NCBI GenBank assembly: GCA_012517965.1
Contig: JAAYTZ010000109.1
Span: 1-49,205, forward strand
Direction of reading: 5' to 3'
DNA length: 49,205 bases
Origin: Propionibacterium sp.
GTDB taxonomy: Bacteria > Actinomycetota > Actinomycetes > Propionibacteriales > Propionibacteriaceae
Every line of letters begins with the position of its first letter. Position 1 is the stretch's first letter. The translations under genes and the position numbers were made by a program. Below the pieces are notes generated by a model. It had not been told where the DNA came from. It saw nothing but the letters and a program-made list of their open reading frames with translations, and made no database searches. Of this stretch, positions 43,671 through 49,205 are shown piece after piece.

Positions 43671-43751
43671 TCCGTGAGACCGGGCGTCCAGCCTAGTGAT
43701 GCCGTCGATGCCCCGCAGCGGGGCGGGGTTCTCGAACCGCCAGGGACGCCG

Positions 43752-45089
43752 CTACAGCGTCGGCAGCAGCGTGGTCAGCTCCAGCGGGGTGACCTGCCGC
43801 ATGTACTGCTCGTACTCGGCCCGCTTGTTGCGCAGGAAGAAGTCGAAGACGTGGTCGCCCAGGGTCTCGGCGACGAACTCGGATTTCTCCATCGCGCTCA
43901 CCGCCGATGCCAGGTCGTACGGCAGCGGCCGGATCCCGAGCGCCTGGCGCTGCCGGTCGGTGAGCGACCAGACGTCGTCCTCGGCGGGCTCGGGCAGTTC
44001 GAGTTCCTGCTCGATGCCGGACAGCCCCGCGCTCAGGATCAGGGCGTACGCGAGGTAGGGGTTGACCGAGGTGTCCAGTGACCGCAACTCGATGCGCGCG
44101 CTGCTGGACTTGTTCGGCTTCCACATCGGCACCCGCACCATCGCCGACCGGTTGTTCTGGCCCCAGCAGATGTAGCTGGGCGCCTCGCCGCCGGACGCCA
44201 GGCGCTTGTAGCTGTTGACGAACGGGTTCAACACCGCCGTCATCTCGGCGGCGTGGTGGAGCAGACCCGCGATGAAGTGGCGTGCGGTGCGGGACAGCCC
44301 GAACTCGGCGGAGGCGTCGTAGAAAGCGTTGGCGTCGCCCTCGAACAGCGACACATGGGTGTGCATCCCCGAACCCGGGGCGTCCTGGAGCGGCTTGGGC
44401 ATGAAGGAGGCGAACAGGTCGTGCATGACCGCGACCTCCTTGATGATCACCCGGAAGGTCATGATGTTGTCGGCCATCGTGAGCGCGTCGGCATAGCGCA
44501 GGTCGATCTCCTGCTGGCCGGGGCCGCCCTCGTGATGGCTGAACTCCACCGAGATCCCCATCTGCTCCAGCATCGTGATCGACTTGCGCCGGAAGTCGGT
44601 GCCGGCGTTCGCGGTCGTGTGATCGAAGTAGCCGGAGGTGTCGACCGGCACCGGAGGCTGGCCCGGGACGATCGGCTGCTTGAACAGGTAGAACTCGATC
44701 TCGGGGTGGGTGTAGAAGGTGAAGCCCATGTCGGCGGCCTTCTTCATCGCCCGCTTGAGCACGTGGCGGGGGTCGGCGAGCGCCGGCGAGCCGTCCGGCA
44801 GCCGGATGTCGCAGAACATGCGGGCGGTGCCCTGCTGGGCGCTGCGCCACGGCAGCAGTTCGAACGTCGCCGGGTCGGGGTGGGCGACCATATCGGACTC
44901 GTAGACGCGCGCGAAGCCCTGGATCGAGGACCCGTCGAAGCCGATGCCCTCGCTGAACGCGCCCTCCAGTTCGGCGGGTGCGATCGCCACGGACTTCAGG
45001 AACCCCAGCACGTCGGTGAACCAGAGCCGGACGAACCGGATGTCCCGCTCCTCCATCGCGCGCAGCACGTACTCGGTCTGCTTGTCCAT
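43752..45089 (-). CDS. glnA2: Type I glutamine synthetase GlnA2 (non-adenylylated type)
   Basis: This 445-residue glutamine synthetase has the family motifs GFDGSSIQGFARVYESDM, PEIEFYLF, HHEGGPGQQEI, FMPKPLQDAPGSGMHTHVS and NNRSAMVRVP. The region corresponding to the adenylylation loop reads DDVWSLTDRQRQALGI and has no tyrosine in the LY-x-LPPEE context, so GlnE should not modify it. It belongs to the GSI-alpha type found second in actinobacteria. Two GlnR-type half-sites lie 25-40 bp upstream of the ATG. It shares a 49-bp promoter region with the divergent peptidase remnant. Confidence 0.93.
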   Translation of the reverse strand: MDKQTEYVLRAMEERDIRFVRLWFTDVLGFLKSVAIAPAELEGAFSEGIGFDGSSIQGFARVYESDMVAHPDPATFELLPWRSAQQGTARMFCDIRLPDGSPALADPRHVLKRAMKKAADMGFTFYTHPEIEFYLFKQPIVPGQPPVPVDTSGYFDHTTANAGTDFRRKSITMLEQMGISVEFSHHEGGPGQQEIDLRYADALTMADNIMTFRVIIKEVAVMHDLFASFMPKPLQDAPGSGMHTHVSLFEGDANAFYDASAEFGLSRTARHFIAGLLHHAAEMTAVLNPFVNSYKRLASGGEAPSYICWGQNNRSAMVRVPMWKPNKSSSARIELRSLDTSVNPYLAYALILSAGLSGIEQELELPEPAEDDVWSLTDRQRQALGIRPLPYDLASAVSAMEKSEFVAETLGDHVFDFFLRNKRAEYEQYMRQVTPLELTTLLPTL

Positions 45090-45113
45090 GGCGCCCAGTC
45101 TGCCCGGTGCCGT

Positions 45114-45129
45114 GTTACGCCCGAGTTAC
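45114..45129 (-). promoter_or_regulatory. GlnR-type half-site pair upstream of glnA2
   Basis: On the minus strand GTAAC (45129-45125) and GTAAC (45118-45114) are 11 bp apart, matching the GTnAC-n6 half-site spacing of GlnR boxes seen at glnA1. On the plus strand the second half-site overlaps the -10 of the peptidase gene. Only two half-sites are clear, so support is weaker than at glnA1. Confidence 0.5.
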
Positions 45130-45132
45130 AGT
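45127..45132 (+). promoter_or_regulatory. -10 box of a leaderless promoter (P1 peptidase gene)
   Basis: TACAGT is six bases before ATG 45139 with no ribosome-binding site, and overlaps a GlnR-type half-site. Confidence 0.45.
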
Positions 45133-45138
45133 CTGGGC

Positions 45139-46081
45139 ATGCGCACGGAGGTCACGGTTCCGGGGGTTCGGGTCGGGCACTGGACAGACACCACGGGGCT
45201 GACCGGCTGCACCGTGATCGAGTTGCCGCCCGGAACGGTGGCGTCCTTCGAAGTGCGCGGCGGGGCGCCGGCCTGCCGCGAGCTGCTCCCGCTCAGCCCC
45301 GACAAGTCGGTGGCCCAGGTGGACGCCGTGTGCCTCACCGGCGGTTCGGTGTTCGGCCTGGCCGCCGCCGACGGTGTCGTCCGGCACCTGGCCGAGCGCG
45401 GCCGGGGGGTCGGGACGCCCGCCGGCCCCGTCCCCATCGTCCCGACCCTGGGGCTGTTCGACCTCGCCGTCGGCGACCCGGCCGCCCGCCCGGGCCCCGA
45501 GGCCGGGTACGCGGCGGCCGCGGCGGCGGCGTCCGTCTTCGAAACGGGGCACGTGGGTGCCGGCACGGGGGCGCGGGCCGGGAAGTGGCGGCCGGACGGC
45601 CCCCGCGGCGGCGGACTCGGCTTCGCCGAGCGCCGGCTGGGGGAGGTGACGGTCGCCGCCGTCGTCGCGGTGAACGCTCGGGCGCAGGTCATTGACGATC
45701 ACGTTGCCGGGGGAGGTGACGGTCGCCGCCGTCGTCGCGGTGAACGCCCTCGGCGACATCGTCACGGACGCCGCCGGTGCGGGCTCGCTCGCCGCGGTCG
45801 AGTCGCTGCGCGCCGCGTTCGACTTCGGCGGGCGCGACCACACGACCATCGGCTGCGTCGTGACCAATGCCCGGCTCGACAAGGTCGCCTGCCGGGTGGT
45901 GGCCCAGGGCGCCCACGACGGGCTGGCCCGGGCGGTGAACCCGCCGCACACCCGTTTCGACGGCGACGGCTTCGTGGCCGCCGCGACCGGTGCGGTGCCC
46001 GTGCCCGTGGACGTCGTGCGGCTGCTGGCGCTGCTGGCGGTCGCCGATGCCATCCGGTCGACGGGGCCGACGCCCGGCTAG
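45139..46081 (+). pseudogene. P1-family (DmpA-like) peptidase gene, frameshifted by a 70-nt insertion/duplication
   Basis: The first part encodes about 180 residues of a P1 peptidase (Rv1333-like: MRTEVTVPGVRVGHWT, CLTGGSVFGLAAADGVV, GTPAGPVPIVPTLGLFDL, GHVGAGTGARAGKW). At 45639-45677 a 39-bp segment occurs that is repeated exactly at 45709-45747, with 31 unrelated bases between. The unit of 70 shifts the frame. The second part continues in another frame from EVTVAAVVAVNALGDIV to HTTIGCVVTNARLDKVACRVVAQGAHDGLARAV. Removing 70 nt restores one full gene. The Thr/Ser nucleophile position (GVGTAS in Rv1333) reads GLGFAE here, so activity is doubtful even without the shift. The insert might also be a sequencing or assembly error. 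Confidence 0.75.
45639..45747. repeat. 39-bp direct repeat with 31-bp spacer inside the peptidase gene
   Basis: Copies at 45639-45677 and 45709-45747 are identical. The 31-bp spacer has no counterpart in the gene family's normal sequence. The 70-nt unit breaks the reading frame. Confidence 0.9.
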
Positions 46082-46123
46082 AGTGAGGGGGCAATCTCAC
46101 CGACGAGGGCAAGGGGCTGCCGC

Positions 46124-47371
46124 GTGCTGATCCGGCGCATCACGGACGATCTGGTCTACCTCGGCGGCATCGACCGCCGCCTGGAGCGCTTCGAGAACCT
46201 CTTCGCGCTTCCCCGCGGGGTGAGCTACAACTCCTACCTGCTGCTGGACGAGCAGACCGTGCTGCTCAACACCGTGGACAGCTCGGTGGCGGCCGGGTTC
46301 GTCGACGACGTGGCCCGGGTGCTGGACGGCCGGGAGCTCGACTACCTCGTGGTCAACCACGTCGAGCCCGACCACATCGGGGCGATCAACGAGGCGCTGG
46401 CCCGGTTCCCCCACTGCGAGCTGGTGATCAGCCGCAAGGGCCTGGAGATCCTGCACCAGTTCTTCCGCCGCCACGACTACGCCGACACCCGCGTGCAGAC
46501 GGTCGGTGACGGAGACGTGCTGCCCACCGGTCGGCATCGGCTGCAGTTCCTGACTGCGCCCAACGTGCACTGGCCCGAGGTGACGGTCTGCTTCGACCCG
46601 ACCGACGGCGTCCTGTTCTCGGCGGACGCCTTCGGCTCGTTCGGGGCGCCCGAGGGCCACATCTTCGCCGATCAGGTCGACTACACGCCGCGCTGGCTCT
46701 CGGAGACCCGGCGCTACTACGCCAACGTCATCGGCAAGTTCGGCCCGCAGATGACGCGGCTGCTGGGCAAGATCGACGCGATGGACGTCCGCATGATCTG
46801 TCCCCTGCACGGCCTGATCTTCCGCACCCCGGAGACCGTCGCGTACGTCATCGAGCGGCATCGGCGCTGGGCCGCCTACCGGCCGGAGCAGCCGGGGGTC
46901 GTGCTCGTGTACGGAACGATGTACAACCACTCGGCGCTGCTGGCAGACGAACTGGCGATGCGGCTCGCGGAGGCGGGCGTGGAGCACCTGCGCGTCCACG
47001 ACCTGGCGAAGACGGACTGGTCGCACATCGTCGCCGACTGCTTCCGGTTCAGCAACGCCGTCTTCGTGTGCACCACCTACAACACCGAGTTGCACCCCAA
47101 GATGGACGCCTTCCTGCGCGAGCTGATGGCGACCGGATGGGACAATCGCGGCGTCACCGTGATCGGAAACGTCAGCTGGGGCGGCCACGGCGCCCGGATC
47201 GCGTCCGAGATCCTGGCCAAGGGCAAGAACCTCACGACCGTCGGCGAGCCGTTCGCCATCAAGAGCTCGCTCGACGACGGGCAGGACGCCGAACTGCGCG
47301 CGCTGGCGTCCGCCATCGCCGCTTCGCTCCCCCCGGCCGACCCGCCGCTGAACGTCCTCCGGACCCGCTGA
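46124..47371 (+). CDS. FprA-type flavodiiron protein
   Basis: Flavodiiron proteins reduce O2 to water or NO to N2O with electrons from rubredoxin or F420H2. The 415-residue protein has a metallo-beta-lactamase-like N-terminal domain with the full diiron ligand set: H79-x-E81-x-D83-H84 (NHVEPDHIG), H149 (APNVHWPE), D168 (FSADAF) and H229 (CPLHG). A C-terminal flavodoxin domain follows (VLVYGTMYNHSALLA, FVCTTYN, IGNVSWGGHGARI). No rubredoxin domain is attached, so the electron donor is separate. The GTG at 46124 has an AAGGGG site about nine bases upstream. It suggests defence against oxygen or NO in a microaerobe or anaerobe. Confidence 0.93.
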   Translation: MLIRRITDDLVYLGGIDRRLERFENLFALPRGVSYNSYLLLDEQTVLLNTVDSSVAAGFVDDVARVLDGRELDYLVVNHVEPDHIGAINEALARFPHCELVISRKGLEILHQFFRRHDYADTRVQTVGDGDVLPTGRHRLQFLTAPNVHWPEVTVCFDPTDGVLFSADAFGSFGAPEGHIFADQVDYTPRWLSETRRYYANVIGKFGPQMTRLLGKIDAMDVRMICPLHGLIFRTPETVAYVIERHRRWAAYRPEQPGVVLVYGTMYNHSALLADELAMRLAEAGVEHLRVHDLAKTDWSHIVADCFRFSNAVFVCTTYNTELHPKMDAFLRELMATGWDNRGVTVIGNVSWGGHGARIASEILAKGKNLTTVGEPFAIKSSLDDGQDAELRALASAIAASLPPADPPLNVLRTR

Positions 47372-47442
47372 CCGCCTCCGGACGCCGGCCCGCCGGCCGA
47401 TGGGCGGCTGCCGACGCGCCTCCGAGCCCGAGCCCTGGACCC

Positions 47443-47530
47443 GGACGCGCCCCGGCTCCGACCGGCCCCACCCCTCGATCCTCCCAGCCGCTCCCTGGAC
47501 GCGCCCCGGCTCCGACCGGCCCCACCCCTC
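47443..47530. repeat. 34-bp direct repeat, period 54
   Basis: ggacgcgccccggctccg..acccctc occurs at 47443-47476 and 47497-47530 without change. The flanking ctcccagccgctccc also recurs, so the ancestral unit was about 54 bp, with a 6-base loss in the second copy. Confidence 0.85.
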
Positions 47531-47686
47531 CCAGCCGCTCCCCGGACCCGCGCACCCCCCGGTCGCCAACCCACCTGCCCGCCCCCTTCGGATGCCCCTC
47601 CGAATTGCTCCTGTTCGGCGTTCTGGACCCGGCGGCCGCCGCGCCCACGCACGGCCCGGGCGAGCCAGACTCTGGCTCCGGACTGA

Positions 47687-47705
47687 ATCAAGGAGATAAC
47701 CTGAT
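47687..47705. promoter_or_regulatory. Imperfect dyad upstream of the SatD gene
   Basis: ATCAAGG and CCTGAT are separated by six bases. The arms resemble those of the second dyad (ATCAA/TTGAT) 29 bp downstream, suggesting two sites for one regulator, perhaps SatD itself. Confidence 0.35.
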
Positions 47706-47715
47706 ACCCTCTCAT

Positions 47716-47734
47716 ATCAAGCTTTATGGTTGAT
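47716..47734. promoter_or_regulatory. Dyad overlapping the SatD -10 box
   Basis: ATCAA (47716-47720) and TTGAT (47730-47734) flank 9 bases that include most of TATGGT (47725-47730). TATGGT lies six bases before ATG 47737, the leaderless pattern. A protein bound here would block the promoter. Confidence 0.45.
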
Positions 47735-47736
47735 CT

Positions 47737-48378
47737 ATGAGGCTGCCGGACACACCCGTCGTCGCCCTGCTGGGCGATCTCATCCGTTCGCGCGAGGCGG
47801 TGGATCGCCGTGCCCTGCACCAGGCCCTGGTGTCCGCGCTGGCCGAGGCCGACCGTGCGCGTCCGGCTCTGGCCGCGCCGGCCGTCGTGGTCGGGGACGA
47901 GTTCCAGGGTGTCTACGCGACCGTGGGCGCGGCGCTCGAGGCGACCCACCGCATCCGACTCGCCCTCGCCGGCATCGGCGAGGTGCGGTTCGGACTGGGC
48001 CGGGGCGAGGTGTTCCCGCTCGATGAGGGCGGGCTCCTACAGGACGGCTCGGCGTGGTGGGCGGCGCGCGACGCCATCATGGCCGTCGAGGAGGCAGCCC
48101 AGCATGCGTCGCGCGCCGCCCTGCGGACGGGCCTGGTGGCAGCCGAGCCAGCGACCTTCCGCCCCGCGGTGCGGGCCGCCACCGCAGCCATCGACCTGGC
48201 GCTGGCGCGGCTGGACGCGACGTCGCAGCGCATCCTCCTCGGCATTGTCGGAGGCAGACGGCAGAGTGAGATCGCCGGTGAACTCGGGTTGACCCCCCAG
48301 GCGGTCAACCAGCGGGTTCTCCGGCACGGGCTCGGCGTCCTGGCCGACGCCATGCGGCAACTGTGGGAGGAACCATGA
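47737..48378 (+). CDS. SatD family protein with C-terminal HTH (possible cyclase-like sensor-regulator)
   Basis: This 213-residue protein fits the SatD family, whose function is not established. The N-terminal ~150 residues show a motif order like class III nucleotide cyclase or GGDEF palms. D14 is in VVALLGDLIRSR, a strand-turn with D54 is in VVVGDEFQGVYA, then VRFGLGRGEV (84-93) and DGSAWWAARDAI. The C-terminal ~60 residues (SQRILLGIVGGRRQSEIAGELGLTPQAVNQRVL) look like a sigma-region-4 or LuxR-type helix-turn-helix. What I infer: an internal domain binding or processing a nucleotide that controls DNA binding. Base composition matches its neighbours; only its promoter is AT-rich. It overlaps the membrane gene by 4 bp. 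Confidence 0.8.
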   Translation: MRLPDTPVVALLGDLIRSREAVDRRALHQALVSALAEADRARPALAAPAVVVGDEFQGVYATVGAALEATHRIRLALAGIGEVRFGLGRGEVFPLDEGGLLQDGSAWWAARDAIMAVEEAAQHASRAALRTGLVAAEPATFRPAVRAATAAIDLALARLDATSQRILLGIVGGRRQSEIAGELGLTPQAVNQRVLRHGLGVLADAMRQLWEEP

Positions 48379-49139
48379 CGTGGCTGGCGCTGCTGTTCCT
48401 GGGCCTCGGCGCGGCCGACCTGGCCCAAGCGGTGGCGGGGCCGCGGCGCCGCTGGATCGGGGCACTGGCGGGGGCGAGCACCATCGGGGTGACAGCGGCG
48501 CTCGCGCTGGCCCCCACGCTGCCGAATGCGCTCGCCGCGTCGGCCTGCCTGTTGGCGCTGGGTGCCTGGCGGGCCACCCATGCCGCGCACCCCCGCGGCC
48601 GGACCCAGGCGCTGCTGGGTCTGCTGGCCGCCGCCGGGCCGGTCGCGGTGGGTGTGGCCTGCTCGGGGCTGGCGCCGCCGGCGTCCGGGCCGCTGGCCGA
48701 CTGGCTACGCTCGATCCCGCTGCTCGGGCTGCCCACGGCGGGTCCGGACCGGGCGCTGCTGCTCCTCGGCGCCGCCCTGGTCAACGTCGAGACGGCGAAC
48801 CTGATCGTTCGCGACACCCTGGTCGCGACGGGCACCTCTCCGCTGACGCGGGGTCACTCCGACGGAGAACCTGCGCTGCTCGGCCCGCGGCGGCTGCGGG
48901 GTGGGCGCGCCCTCGGCGCGATGGAGCGGCTGCTCATCCTCGGCTTCGGGGCGTCCGGCAACCTGGCCGCGGCCGGATTGGTGGTCGCCGCCAAGGGGCT
49001 CATCCGCTTCCCGGAACTCAACGCGGCATCGAAGGGCTCCCCGGCATCACCGCGGATCGACGAGATCACCGAGTACTTCCTGATCGGCAGTTTCGCCAGC
49101 ATCCTCGTCGCCCTCGGCACCGTGGCGTTGACCGCCTGA
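48375..49139 (+). CDS. Membrane protein partner of SatD (DUF3307-like C-terminus)
   Basis: This 254-residue protein has about seven hydrophobic helices. The C-terminal part reads MERLLILGFGASGNLAAAGLVVAAKGLIRFPEL, then a loop, then EITEYFLIGSFASILVAL. The pattern ERxLI..AAKxLxRFxEL..EYxLIG recalls the C-terminus of DUF3307 membrane proteins that accompany SatD genes in other bacteria (from memory). The start is ATG 48375, inside the SatD stop (ATGA), with GGGAGG five bases upstream; GTG 48363 is a weaker alternative. The tight coupling implies that it works with SatD, perhaps as its sensor or effector. Confidence 0.75.
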   Translation: MTWLALLFLGLGAADLAQAVAGPRRRWIGALAGASTIGVTAALALAPTLPNALAASACLLALGAWRATHAAHPRGRTQALLGLLAAAGPVAVGVACSGLAPPASGPLADWLRSIPLLGLPTAGPDRALLLLGAALVNVETANLIVRDTLVATGTSPLTRGHSDGEPALLGPRRLRGGRALGAMERLLILGFGASGNLAAAGLVVAAKGLIRFPELNAASKGSPASPRIDEITEYFLIGSFASILVALGTVALTA

Positions 49140-49205
49140 GCGACCGAGTGGTCCGCGCCGGCTCGCCGACCCAGCCACGCGCTCGCTGACCGGCCGAGCG
49201 ACCGA

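Larger units (their letters stand above)
47372..47736. other. Intergenic region of 365 bp with degenerate repeats and an AT-rich promoter
   Basis: The left ~200 bp are C-rich and hold a tandem repeat (47443-47530). A hypothetical minus-strand reading gives a repetitive Gly/Arg/Pro stretch with no good start, so I regard it as non-coding. The right ~60 bp (47680-47736) are much richer in A and T than the rest of the window and contain the dyads and -10 box of the SatD gene. No terminator is obvious for the flavodiiron gene. Confidence 0.7.

Noticed and set aside
47443-47530. CRISPR-like array
   Set aside because: Only two copies, period 54 without variable spacers, no cas genes in the window.
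46097-47569. Repeat-containing minus-strand protein (WGRSEPGRV repeats) opposite the flavodiiron gene and its downstream gap
   Set aside because: Its N-terminal repeats come from the intergenic direct repeat and the rest is antisense to a gene with all diiron ligands; no ribosome-binding site.

Overview
The window is chromosomal DNA, about 70% G+C, from a high-GC Gram-positive bacterium. Several things point to an actinobacterium, and I would guess the order Propionibacteriales (inference). The opening order is 2-oxoacid dehydrogenase E2, lipB, lipA, DUF4191, which matches the M. tuberculosis Rv2215-Rv2219 neighbourhood. Nitrogen assimilation uses glnA1, glnA2 and glnE. A dprE1-dprE2 pair is present, and many genes appear to start without a leader. 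No RNA gene, CRISPR array, insertion sequence or prophage was seen.

Layout. 1-5125 (+): lipoate-dependent E2 (cut by the window edge), lipB, lipA, a DUF4191 membrane protein and an ABC-F ATPase. 5130-7373 (-): a double-length phosphofructokinase of eukaryotic type. 7501-13981 (-): an oligopeptide/dipeptide-type ABC importer in the order SBP, permease, permease, fused double ATPase, with hairpins after the SBP gene and at the end. 14233-15731 (-): two membrane proteins. 15890-17320 (+): glnA1 behind a four-half-site GlnR-type box. 17442-18450: a small acidic protein and two broken radical-SAM genes facing each other. 18495-27000: a DMT exporter, a lipoprotein, a stand-alone hisF, a DapC-like aminotransferase, a sulfurtransferase, a tryptophanase-family lyase and dprE1-dprE2.

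27168-34139 (+): a complete maltodextrin locus (malE, malF, malG, cytoplasmic GH13 amylase, malK). 34166-37129 (-): glnE. 37231-42542 (+): a MacAB-like cassette with an adaptor, ATPase and permease, followed by a second, repeat-swollen adaptor. 42542-46081: an SCP-like protein, a GNAT, glnA2 and a P1-family peptidase gene broken by a 70-nt insertion/duplication. 46124-47371 (+): a flavodiiron protein. 47737-49139 (+): a SatD-family regulator with its membrane partner.

How the genes fit together. GlnA1 carries the adenylylation tyrosine that GlnE modifies, and both glutamine synthetase genes have GlnR-like half-sites upstream. LipB and LipA make the lipoyl cofactor used by the E2 protein. The mal locus imports and cuts maltodextrins, feeding glycolysis through the PFK. 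The flavodiiron protein suggests microaerobic or anaerobic life.

Most interesting points. The SatD protein shows the motif order of a nucleotide-cyclase-like palm fused to an HTH, next to a conserved-looking membrane partner and under a leaderless promoter covered by a dyad. A TANNNT box 6-8 nt before the start codon recurs at nine genes. The PFK is of eukaryotic type. Two radical-SAM genes and one peptidase gene are in visible stages of decay.
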